Source: a virus. Taken from it: a stretch of 30,007 nucleotides of DNA. The stretch covers positions 1 to 30,007 of the IMG/VR virus record IMGVR_UViG_3300008448_005720. One strand, 5' to 3'. Shown here piece after piece: positions 6,576 to 14,102 of the stretch (position 1 is its first letter; the number at the start of each line of letters is the position of its first letter). Under the pieces are notes generated by a model. That model saw only the letters and a list, made by a program, of their open reading frames with translations. It made no database searches and was not told where the DNA came from. The position numbers were made by a program, and so were the translations under genes.

Positions 6576-6854
6576 TTATAGTTCCTCGACCCTTATCTTT
6601 AGATCTGTATTCCCGCGTTTTATTCTATGATAGGTTTTAGCAGGAATAAAAAACCTATCACCTTTTTGTAACTTATTTGGAAGTTTATCATCGAACTGGA
6701 TTTCCCAGCCATCACCTTCCAAAATCTCTATAAATCTGCCATTTTTATCACGATGCCAAACCAGTTCCTCGTTCAACACATCGTGTTTGAAGATTCTTAT
6801 AAACGACCAATTATTTAGTTCTTGGTCTTCGTATGGTTTGTCTTTTACCACCAT
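6576..6854 (-). CDS. Small cupin-like protein
   Basis: A 92-residue protein with a single small beta-barrel signature: WHRDKNGRFIEILEGDGWEI (33-52), a QFDDKLP turn, then LQKGDRFFIPAKTYHRIKRG (62-81). His/Glu residues in the first block and the GD...IPA.TYHRI pattern in the second correspond to cupin motifs 1 and 2; H34 and H76 are possible metal ligands. Short cupin-like proteins of this type are common in T4-like marine phages. Substrate and role are unknown. The start overlaps the end of the 810-residue gene by 10 bp and the stop lies 1 bp before the modular protein's start, so it is co-expressed with both. Confidence 0.65.
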   Translation of the reverse strand: MVVKDKPYEDQELNNWSFIRIFKHDVLNEELVWHRDKNGRFIEILEGDGWEIQFDDKLPNKLQKGDRFFIPAKTYHRIKRGNTDLKIRVEEL

Positions 6855-9277
6855 GTTTTACCTGAATTGCTGAAAAATCTTGGATAACGGCATGCCCAGT
6901 AGGATGCGCTAGTCTTATCTTTGTTGGTCAAACAATGATGACGAGCAACAAAACTGCGAGTTGCTGCTGGGTCCATAAACTTCTTCTTCATTCCAGACTG
7001 ACTGAAACGAACCTTTTTCACGCCACCGTCGCCGCTGCGAACATAGACAGCACCACCACCGCCTTCGCGCCATGGTTTGCCAATACCCTTGCCGTCGGTC
7101 TTATCTTCTTCGTTCACAGGGACACAGTTAGGGACCATCTTGTCACCTTTCTTTTTCAATCCCTTTTGTGTGTAACCAGTCCAGCATGCTTCTTCTAGAC
7201 CTTCTTCGATTGGATAGTCAAGAACAACTGTCTGACCTTCGAACTCAGCAATCTCACCGATATCTGAATTGAGCATATCCAATTCATATTCATCAGTTGG
7301 CGTATACTTGCCTTCAGCATAAAGACGCTTCGCCTCAGAGAGCATCTCAAAGAACATCTCTGAGCCTGGACGGAAAATGTTTTCAGTAAACGAGATCTTG
7401 TTTTCTAGATGATACTCAACGGCTTCTTGTAAACTTGCTGATGGTGAAAGTTTGCGAGGTGTTTTTAAAAATGCCGTTAATTTTTTTGCTGGACGGGATG
7501 AGCCGCAACTAACTTCATCTAGTTCGGTTTCTTCACGAGCATAGGCACCAGTTGTAACAACAGGCATGCCGTCTAGGGCAGCGTCGCGACTTCTAGGTGG
7601 AACTATCTGTGACTTCTTTTTCTTGTTCGCAGTATCAAGAGTTGGAGTTACATCTACAGCCTCATCCATATCTGGGCAGCACTGTAGCAATTCATTCTCA
7701 AACATATCATCAACATTTTCGCGCAGGTCTTTGTCTGCGCCGTGGTAAGTGCCTTTACCTTTACTGATGTATGAATTTACACGAGCATGACCCCACTGTG
7801 ATGGTGTCGTTCCTGGACGGTGACCAGAGTTCCATGCTGCTACGCCACGGCGATATACCTTACGGAGCGTGGATACTGAGATGCCAGACTTTGCTGCCTT
7901 TGCGCTGAGCGATTTGTCTGATGCGCCTTCGTCAATTGTTTCTTCAGAAACACGACCCGTTTCCTTTCTCTTATTCATGACAGCCGTGATGTTGCCGCTA
8001 CGAGGCACTCGGCGAATCTTCTTGAGTTCTGCTTCGTCCATCATCTTACGGACTTTAAGTGTGTACTTGCTTGGTTTTGTTTTAGCAGTTGCATCACCAG
8101 GTGCTGGCTCGTATGCACGAGGATCGCTGTCTGAAAGTTTTGCTTTTTCTTTCCAATGAGCAGCCCTTGCTTTAGCAGTTGATGCTGATAGACCCGCAAC
8201 ATACTTCTTTGGTAGACCTGATGCTTTGTCTTTCGGAACTACTTTTTTCTCAGATAGAACCAGACCAAGAGAAACAAGTCGTTCTAGCAAACTTTCGATT
8301 TGACCGCCAAACATAATCTGTTCCATTTGGCTGGACTCATGTAGATTAATTGAATTGTTGAATACAAAACAATCTAATCCTTCTGCAAGTTTCTCAGCAC
8401 GATACCACTTCTCCAAACGCTTGTTTTCTAGTAATGGATCTTGTCTTTCCTCGTTACGAGCGCGGCTGACTTTATTGGACACAGAAACATACACTGTATC
8501 GAATGTGTAGCCTTCAAGAATATTCTTGACTAACTCTATTTTCTCAGCATCCATGCTACCGTTAATAACAATGTTCTGATTAGATTCAACTAACTCTGCT
8601 GCCTTTCCGTTAAGGATCTGGTCTAGTTGAACTTCTACGAGGTCGAAGCGTGAAAAGATGTTCTTAAGAACATAGTCTTTTCCGCTGCCTGGACCACCGA
8701 TCAAGAAAACGCCAATAGGAGTTGTTGTATTTTCGTTCATTGCTTCTTTAACCTTGTCATATATATGTGCGCCAAGTTTTTTGTCGCTATAGTGTGAAAC
8801 GAATTCGTCTTTTTTTCCAGCAGCAACTAATCCGCGAAGTTTAGAAGCAGACATTCCTTCTGCCCCTTCTGCGTCTGGATCTCGCTGTCCTGCTGAAACA
8901 ACATTAACTTTTTTGATGCCTGGATATTCTTTAGTTCTATATTTATTAAGCAGAGAATGGAAGTCATCAACACGATCTGAACCAACTACCATAGTGACAT
9001 GAGTGTGCCCTTGCTTTTCTAGGTGTTTCATTGCATCAATTGCAGTGCGTACTTTACCTCGAGAAACAACATTAGCAGTTGGAAATAGTCGATTCAATGC
9101 ACCAACTTTATCACCATGGCTCAATGGGTTCTTTTTGGAGTCCTGAGAATGCGACGGGAAAATATAATGCTTACCGCTGCTCTTTTCTGCATGTGCTTGA
9201 ACTGCAGAAACAAGTTTTCCGTGTCCAGCCTCAGTCGGAGGATTGAAGCGACCAAAAGTAAATGTTGCTTTACTCAT
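6845..9277 (-). CDS. Multidomain nucleotidyltransferase-kinase protein with phage modules
   Basis: An 810-residue mosaic. Residues 1-175: HIGH-superfamily nucleotidyltransferase with GRFNPPTEAGHGK (9-21), MVVGSDRVDDF (96-106) and MSASKLR (142-148) in place of the usual ISSTxxR motif. Residues 185-335: P-loop kinase-like domain with GGPGSGKD (194-201), of zeta-toxin or polynucleotide-kinase type. Residues about 355-375 (LPKKYVAGLSASTAKAR) and 450-520 (SGISVSTLRKVYRRG, GHRPGTT..QWGHARVNSYI) belong to a phage module I associate with DUF5824. The C-terminus has CWTGYTQKGLKKKG...VPNCVP (698-719) and a Cys/His-rich end (ARHHC, YWACRYPRFF). EETIDE (445-450) and EETELDE (582-588) resemble the prohead-protease-like linkers of the neighbouring 611-residue protein. 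It may be a processed, capsid-packaged enzyme; substrate unknown. Confidence 0.8.
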   Translation of the reverse strand: MSKATFTFGRFNPPTEAGHGKLVSAVQAHAEKSSGKHYIFPSHSQDSKKNPLSHGDKVGALNRLFPTANVVSRGKVRTAIDAMKHLEKQGHTHVTMVVGSDRVDDFHSLLNKYRTKEYPGIKKVNVVSAGQRDPDAEGAEGMSASKLRGLVAAGKKDEFVSHYSDKKLGAHIYDKVKEAMNENTTTPIGVFLIGGPGSGKDYVLKNIFSRFDLVEVQLDQILNGKAAELVESNQNIVINGSMDAEKIELVKNILEGYTFDTVYVSVSNKVSRARNEERQDPLLENKRLEKWYRAEKLAEGLDCFVFNNSINLHESSQMEQIMFGGQIESLLERLVSLGLVLSEKKVVPKDKASGLPKKYVAGLSASTAKARAAHWKEKAKLSDSDPRAYEPAPGDATAKTKPSKYTLKVRKMMDEAELKKIRRVPRSGNITAVMNKRKETGRVSEETIDEGASDKSLSAKAAKSGISVSTLRKVYRRGVAAWNSGHRPGTTPSQWGHARVNSYISKGKGTYHGADKDLRENVDDMFENELLQCCPDMDEAVDVTPTLDTANKKKKSQIVPPRSRDAALDGMPVVTTGAYAREETELDEVSCGSSRPAKKLTAFLKTPRKLSPSASLQEAVEYHLENKISFTENIFRPGSEMFFEMLSEAKRLYAEGKYTPTDEYELDMLNSDIGEIAEFEGQTVVLDYPIEEGLEEACWTGYTQKGLKKKGDKMVPNCVPVNEEDKTDGKGIGKPWREGGGGAVYVRSGDGGVKKVRFSQSGMKKKFMDPAATRSFVARHHCLTNKDKTSASYWACRYPRFFSNSGKTWW

Positions 9278-10413
9278 ATCACGCTCTTCTGCGCTTTAAA
9301 TGTTGCTGAACGCTTGCGGTTTGCTTCAGTAAATTTTCTAGGAACGAATTTCATTCCACCAGAAACGAATCCTTCACCAGCGGCTTCTTCTCCATCGATT
9401 TTATGAGAATACCCACCACTGGCTGTTTTGGATAGGGCATCAGCAATTGTGTATCCAGCCTTTTGAATATGATGGTGAATATCAAAAGTTTTATCAAACT
9501 TATCCAGATTATCATTTACATGATTGATCGCCGCACGCATCTCTTCTGCTTTTTGATTCTTAGCCTTTTCTGTTTTTACAGAATCGATTCTTTTCTGGTG
9601 ATGCTTTTCTAGGAACTTGGTATAGCCCTTTGCGTTTGGCTTCTCACCAGTATCAACGGTTGAGTTTGCATAACGCAATAAAGTCTCTTCATGACCTTCG
9701 TGGTGTTTATTAGAATGTTTTTGCGACAGTTTCTTGGCTGCAGCAATATGCTCCATCGCTTTTCTTTTTGCGTCTGGAGATAGTTTTCTTTCTTCACCAG
9801 AAACGAGATGACTCATCAGATGGACATCTGGGTGTTCTTGCAACTCGCCTTCACCGATTGGGGATGTGCTGCCATCAGCAGCAATGCGTGAGTGAAGCGC
9901 AATGCTCAATGGAGCCTTTGCAAGTTTTTTTCCTTCTGCAGATTTCTTGTCTACAGAGTAACGGATAGTATTTGGTTTGTGACCGATATTGCCATCTTCT
10001 TCGGTGCGGTCTTCAAGAGAACTGAGATAACCACCCTGATATTCACCTGCACCTTTTGGAAGCACTTTATGAATATGCTTGTGGATATTCATGAGTGGTC
10101 CAGCGATATATGGCTTTGCGCTGTGCTGTTTCTTTATGTCCTCGGCAGAGAAGTTATAGGCTGCACCAGCACCCTTATACTTTACACCGACCTTGCCTTC
10201 TGGTGTGCGAATGGCTTGGAAGGACATGCGGTCGTCGATCTTACGAGTGATCGGAGTACGACCGCTGATGACACCTTGAATCTTGGAGAGAGCCGAACCA
10301 ACTGCACCACGACGAGTTGCAAACGCTGATTCAGCAGGATGGGGTAGGTGTTGTATTCCGCGAACTGGTTTCTTTTGCTCGTTTAATGGAATAAATTGTC
10401 TGAACCCAAACAT
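9274..10413 (-). CDS. Conserved phage protein (DUF6267-like) with CTS-like leader
   Basis: The 379-residue soluble protein resembles, from memory, the DUF6267 family that accompanies the nucleotidyltransferase gene in marine T4-like phages; function unknown. The N-terminus MFGFRQFIPLNEQ ends in L-N-E and resembles a capsid-targeting leader. The conserved core runs from TRKIDDRMSFQAI (57-69) through GKVGVKYKGAGAAYNF to KPYIAGPL and GEYQGGYLSS. K58-I-D-D is reminiscent of motif I (KxDG) of the ligase/nucleotidyltransferase fold, but no other ligase motif is evident. The C-terminal half is His/Lys-rich and helical. A candidate late box lies 29 nt upstream, GGAGA precedes ATG 10413, and the stop overlaps the next start by 4 bp. 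Confidence 0.7.
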   Translation of the reverse strand: MFGFRQFIPLNEQKKPVRGIQHLPHPAESAFATRRGAVGSALSKIQGVISGRTPITRKIDDRMSFQAIRTPEGKVGVKYKGAGAAYNFSAEDIKKQHSAKPYIAGPLMNIHKHIHKVLPKGAGEYQGGYLSSLEDRTEEDGNIGHKPNTIRYSVDKKSAEGKKLAKAPLSIALHSRIAADGSTSPIGEGELQEHPDVHLMSHLVSGEERKLSPDAKRKAMEHIAAAKKLSQKHSNKHHEGHEETLLRYANSTVDTGEKPNAKGYTKFLEKHHQKRIDSVKTEKAKNQKAEEMRAAINHVNDNLDKFDKTFDIHHHIQKAGYTIADALSKTASGGYSHKIDGEEAAGEGFVSGGMKFVPRKFTEANRKRSATFKAQKSVI

Positions 10414-10441
10414 TATCTCTCCACACTGTGGGATTACCTTC

Positions 10442-10448
10442 TATTTAG
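10442..10448 (-). promoter_or_regulatory. Candidate late promoter box (CTAAATA)
   Basis: The minus strand reads ACTAAATAGAAGG in the 40-bp gap upstream of the 379-residue head-region gene. It resembles the T4 late consensus TATAAATA at 6 of 8 positions. A start site near 10436 gives a leader of about 23 nt containing the GGAGA ribosome site. The same heptamer also occurs by chance inside coding regions (for example near 6811, 15155 and 26155), so the intergenic position is the main support. Confidence 0.4.
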
Positions 10449-10453
10449 TAATT

Positions 10454-11233
10454 TTATTTCTTCATATTGGCGATTGCTTGTACTAGAGCACCTTCAAGAT
10501 TAGACATGTTCTCGTGGGCAGGGATCGTGCAGGTAGACCTTCCGGCGGCAGTAGCAGCCTTAAACTCTTCTGCAGTGAACCATGTGGGGCTGAGACCCAT
10601 GACTTCTGCAAGTTCATGCATGTTCACAGAGCCTTTGTTGACAAGATTAAAGTAGCCGTTTGGCTCCTCTTGTTCCATCAGGGTGCAGGCAACTTCCACT
10701 GCTTCGTCTAGGTCAGTCAAAGAGTTCTCGCCAGCATCGATTAACTTACCAGTCTTGGCATAGTTATAGACCTTTGTGAGATAGTTCTTGGGCTCATTGA
10801 CGCCAGTAAATGGCATACGGATACGATAAACCTGCGCCTTATCGCCAAGATAGACATCTGACACACCCTTGGATACTGAGTAGATGCTACCGAAATAGTT
10901 CGGCGCAGCATCGACATCGTAGATATCACCCGAGTAGATACAGCCGCTTGAGAAGTGAGCCAGACGAGTGCGCCATGACTTGCTGCATGCCTCTGCAAGC
11001 AATGCTGGGAAAATTGCATTGGCTTCAATAGTTCCCTGCTTGTCAAACTCACAAGCGTCAACATTCGGGCTTCCTGTTTTGCCAGCGCAGTTCACGACCC
11101 AATCAAACTTATTGTTTTCAATAGTTTCAAAGACATCTCTGTGGGAGCAAAATGTCACCACATGCCCACGACTGAGCAATTCCTTGAATACCTTTTTACC
11201 TGTCCAACCTCTACCGACTACTAGAAAATGCAT
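10454..11233 (-). CDS. rmlD: RmlD-like NDP-4-keto-sugar reductase
   Basis: Extended short-chain dehydrogenase of 259 residues, slightly shorter than typical RmlD (about 290-300). The N-terminus has the dinucleotide motif VVGRGWTGKK (5-14). The active site has SS at 95-96 and Y118-x3-K122 (YSVSK). Late blocks include RIRMPF and the sugar-nucleotide region GVNEPKNYLTKV. With RmlA and RmlB immediately upstream, the likely reaction is reduction of a dTDP-4-keto-6-deoxyhexose to dTDP-L-rhamnose or a relative. No RmlC epimerase is present, so the product could instead be a D-configured sugar. GAGGATC precedes ATG 11233; only 2 bp separate it from rmlA. The symbol follows family and context. Confidence 0.75.
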   Translation of the reverse strand: MHFLVVGRGWTGKKVFKELLSRGHVVTFCSHRDVFETIENNKFDWVVNCAGKTGSPNVDACEFDKQGTIEANAIFPALLAEACSKSWRTRLAHFSSGCIYSGDIYDVDAAPNYFGSIYSVSKGVSDVYLGDKAQVYRIRMPFTGVNEPKNYLTKVYNYAKTGKLIDAGENSLTDLDEAVEVACTLMEQEEPNGYFNLVNKGSVNMHELAEVMGLSPTWFTAEEFKAATAAGRSTCTIPAHENMSNLEGALVQAIANMKK

Positions 11234-11235
11234 AA

Positions 11236-12111
11236 TTAGATCCTCGTGTGTAAAATTCTATACAAATACTTACCATAATCCGACTTGGCATACTTATCAG
11301 CCTGTTCTTCAACCTGTTTTTGTGTGACCCAAGCGTTCTTGTAGGCAATCTCTTCTGGGCATGCAATCATTGTTCCAGTTCTACGCTGAACCGAACCAAC
11401 AAATACAGAGGCTTCTGATAATGCCTCAAATGTTCCAGTATCAATCCACGCAACACCACGGTTCAAGATCTCAACCTTGCAGTCATGATTCTGCATGTAG
11501 ATCTTGTTGATGTCAGTAATTTCTAACTCACCACGAGCAGATGGCTTAATCTGATACGAGTAGTCAATGACCTTGTTGTCGTAGAAATACAGACCAGTCA
11601 CCGCATAGTTGCTCGGCGGAGATTGTGGTTTTTCGTGCACATCAATCGGATCGCCGTTATCGTTGAACTCAATCACACCGAATCTTTCGGGGTCATGTAC
11701 ATGATACGCGAAGAGTGTGCAGCCAGCACTCGACCAATTAGCGTAACTGAATCGGTTAATGAGATCGTTACCATAAAAGATATTATCGCCAAGAATTAGA
11801 GCAACATCATGATGACCAATCCACTTCTCAGCAATACGGAAACATTCAGCGATACCTTTTGGTTCTGGCTGGACTGCATAAGAGATGATTAATCCCCACT
11901 GTGAGCCATCACCAAGCAGCCGCTGAAACTGAGCATTATCCTCTGGGCTGGTGATGATCATGATATCTCTGATTCCAGCCATCATCAATGTCGACAATGG
12001 ATAGTAGATCATTGGTTTATCATAAACTGGCAATAACTGCTTTGATAAGACAGCCGTGCATGGATATAGGCGAGTACCTAATCCGCCAGCAAGAATAATT
12101 CCTTTTCTCAT
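11236..12111 (-). CDS. rmlA: Glucose-1-phosphate thymidylyltransferase
   Basis: A 291-residue protein, full length for RmlA. It catalyses dTTP + glucose-1-P to dTDP-glucose, the first step of dTDP-6-deoxysugar synthesis. The nucleotide-binding motif GGLGTRLYP starts at residue 9; SKQLLPVYDKPMIYYPLSTL, EPKGIAECF, LILGDNIFYG (with the metal-binding Asp) and GELEITDIN are all conserved. The chosen ATG at 12111 overlaps the rmlB stop (ATGA) and puts the GGxGTR motif at the normal distance from the N-terminus; an ATG 57 nt upstream would add an uncharacteristic extension. No missing catalytic residue is evident. Confidence 0.93.
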   Translation of the reverse strand: MRKGIILAGGLGTRLYPCTAVLSKQLLPVYDKPMIYYPLSTLMMAGIRDIMIITSPEDNAQFQRLLGDGSQWGLIISYAVQPEPKGIAECFRIAEKWIGHHDVALILGDNIFYGNDLINRFSYANWSSAGCTLFAYHVHDPERFGVIEFNDNGDPIDVHEKPQSPPSNYAVTGLYFYDNKVIDYSYQIKPSARGELEITDINKIYMQNHDCKVEILNRGVAWIDTGTFEALSEASVFVGSVQRRTGTMIACPEEIAYKNAWVTQKQVEEQADKYAKSDYGKYLYRILHTRI

Positions 12112-13049
12112 GAGTACCACTCCAAAGTTTTTTCTAGCCCAAGAGCAATCGGCGTCTTGGCTCTCCACCCTAACTCTTTGAGTATTTTACCTGAATCCAT
12201 TGAATAACGCAAATCATGTCCCTTTCGGTCAGACACAAAATTAATCCAAGTCTGCAACATGTTCTTACCCATAATATCTAAAATCATACTGACCATCTCA
12301 ATATTGGTCGCTTCAAATCCCCCGCCGATATTGTATCGCTCGCCAGACTTAAAGTTTTCACCGATAGTTAATAGTGCATCACAGTGGTCTTCAACAAACA
12401 ACCAGTCACGAATATTCAGACCTTTACCATAGACTGGCACTGGTGTGTTGTTTTGAATATGACGAATTACTGTCGGAATAAATTTTTCCTGATTCTGCCG
12501 AGGACCATAGTTGTTAGAACAATTGGTAACAACTGCATCAATCTTGTGCGTGTTCACATAAGCGCGAACTAGATGGTCGCTGGCTGCTTTGGTCGCCGAG
12601 TATGGATTGCGAGGATCGTATGGTGTGTTCTCATTAAACGGAGGATCGTCATGAGATAAAGAACCAAAGACCTCATCAGTAGAAACATGGACTAACTTGC
12701 CTCCATATTTCTTGATGCACTTCAGGATGTTATGAGTGCCGTTAATATTGGTGCTAAGAAAGGCATCGTCACTGTTAATAGAATTATCAACATGAGACTC
12801 AGCCGCAAAATGGAAGGTCACCTCAGGAGTGAAAGTTGCATACATTTCCTCAAGTTTTTCCATGTCGCAGATGTCGACATTTTTGATGGTCAGTCTCCAA
12901 TCGGAGATGACATCCTTGAGGTTATTGATGTCTGCTGAATAAGAAAAATTATCCAGCACAATAATCTCGTCTGAAGGATATCGCTTCAGATGAGAGATAA
13001 CAAAGTTAGAACCAATAAATCCCAAACCACCAGTTACAAATGTAGTCAT
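12108..13049 (-). CDS. rmlB: dTDP-glucose 4,6-dehydratase
   Basis: A 313-residue extended SDR enzyme that converts dTDP-glucose to dTDP-4-keto-6-deoxyglucose. Visible motifs: TGGLGFIGSNFV (6-17) for NAD+, AAESHVDNSI, the dehydratase-specific T124-D125-E126 (HVSTDEVFG) and catalytic Y150-x3-K154 (YSATK), then NNYGPRQNQEKFIP and GLNIRDWLFVEDHC. The ends are close to normal, about 20-40 residues shorter than many bacterial copies. GAGG lies before ATG 13049, 6 bp downstream of the gene ending at 13056, and the stop overlaps rmlA. With rmlA it gives the phage its own supply of the 4-keto-6-deoxy intermediate. Confidence 0.93.
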   Translation of the reverse strand: MTTFVTGGLGFIGSNFVISHLKRYPSDEIIVLDNFSYSADINNLKDVISDWRLTIKNVDICDMEKLEEMYATFTPEVTFHFAAESHVDNSINSDDAFLSTNINGTHNILKCIKKYGGKLVHVSTDEVFGSLSHDDPPFNENTPYDPRNPYSATKAASDHLVRAYVNTHKIDAVVTNCSNNYGPRQNQEKFIPTVIRHIQNNTPVPVYGKGLNIRDWLFVEDHCDALLTIGENFKSGERYNIGGGFEATNIEMVSMILDIMGKNMLQTWINFVSDRKGHDLRYSMDSGKILKELGWRAKTPIALGLEKTLEWYS

Positions 13050-13055
13050 AAAGCC

Positions 13056-14102
13056 TCATTTTTTCATAGTAAAACCGATTCTATTATTTGTCGGTCTAGG
13101 TGCACTACTCGGTGAACCAAATTTAAAAGTTGCCTCTTTAAATTCCTTAACTGTATACTTCACTTCATTCGCATATACATCCATATATATCTGCGTCACC
13201 GATAACTCTTTCGCTGCCATGGTGAGTAATTCTTTAGCATTATTCTTATCGTCGTTTAGCCATCTAATCAATTCTGCTGTTATAGGATAGTGTAATATTC
13301 CCCATCTCTTTTCTTTACCAGGTCTTGGGTTCTCAATCAATCGTTTCGTGACTTCTAAATTTATTTCAGTATATTTTGACGCAGCAAAAAAATCTTTAAA
13401 TTGCACCATACAATTTTTAAATGAGCCAGCGTTACCAACTGCCTCATCTAGTTGCATTGAAACTGGTGGTTTAGCAACATCAACACCACCGACTTTCAAT
13501 TTTTTTAATGTTTTCATCAAACCATCATATCCTGGTGTATCTAGGAATTGCGCAGCCTTTAATGGTCCCCAATATAACGCATCCTTTTCGTCAGAAGATA
13601 AAATTGATAAAACTTTTGCGGCTTTTTTAAATCTGCTATTAAGTTTGCCGCCTTTCATTTTTTGTTCGATAATCGGCATAACTGAAGTAATCGACGGTTT
13701 ACCACCTTGCCCAGCCTTTGATGAAAACTTTTCTTCGGATCCATCTGGTGCAACCAAGATAAAATCTATCAATTTTTCATTTGCTGATGGGAATCGAACT
13801 GCTTTGTATTTTTGTGGAAATTTCTTCATCAAATAAATTGATCCAGAAATTTCGCCGAAGTCGCTAGTAATAATTCCAATATCTTCTGTAGAAACCCCTT
13901 TAAACATTTTAGGGAAAGATTCTTTTCCCTTCATAGAAAAATTAAGGATATTAAGGCATGCCTCTTTGACTGCTGGTGTTACTTTTAACTTTTGTATTTT
14001 TTGTGTAGCGTCACTGTACATTTTCTGCGCTGTGTACTGAGAAACGCTATTAAATCCTAGTCCTGTTGGTGTCAATGCTTTTTTTGCTATTGTGGCTGCC
14101 AT
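13056..14102 (-). CDS. Unknown phage protein, possible nuclease-like core
   Basis: I do not recognise a named family. The 348-residue soluble basic protein has a helical N-terminus (1-75), then a segment with SDFGEISGSIYLM (80-92), FPSANEKLIDFILV (104-117) and EEKFSSKAGQGGKPS (123-137). The order E84 ... D113 ... S127-x-K129 is compatible with a PD-(D/E)xK nuclease core, but this is weak without a structural match. The C-terminal half is helical, with KRLIENPRPGKEKRWGILHY and a basic end. The start lies inside the upstream gene (53-bp overlap), with a poorly spaced AAAAGG, and a perfect late box (TATAAATA) lies about 125 bp upstream. It may be a late gene transcribed with rmlBAD. Confidence 0.65.
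   Translation of the reverse strand: MAATIAKKALTPTGLGFNSVSQYTAQKMYSDATQKIQKLKVTPAVKEACLNILNFSMKGKESFPKMFKGVSTEDIGIITSDFGEISGSIYLMKKFPQKYKAVRFPSANEKLIDFILVAPDGSEEKFSSKAGQGGKPSITSVMPIIEQKMKGGKLNSRFKKAAKVLSILSSDEKDALYWGPLKAAQFLDTPGYDGLMKTLKKLKVGGVDVAKPPVSMQLDEAVGNAGSFKNCMVQFKDFFAASKYTEINLEVTKRLIENPRPGKEKRWGILHYPITAELIRWLNDDKNNAKELLTMAAKELSVTQIYMDVYANEVKYTVKEFKEATFKFGSPSSAPRPTNNRIGFTMKK

Noticed and set aside
6808-6815. CTAAATA inside the cupin-like gene (also near 15155 and 26155)
   Set aside because: Same heptamer as the candidate late box but in the middle of conserved coding sequence and without a gene start at a suitable distance; treated as chance.
10421-10431. Short inverted repeat CCACACTGTGG in the leader of the 379-residue gene
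   Set aside because: The stem is only 4-5 bp and is not followed by a T-run, so it does not qualify as a terminator; a ribosome-site-masking role would be speculation.
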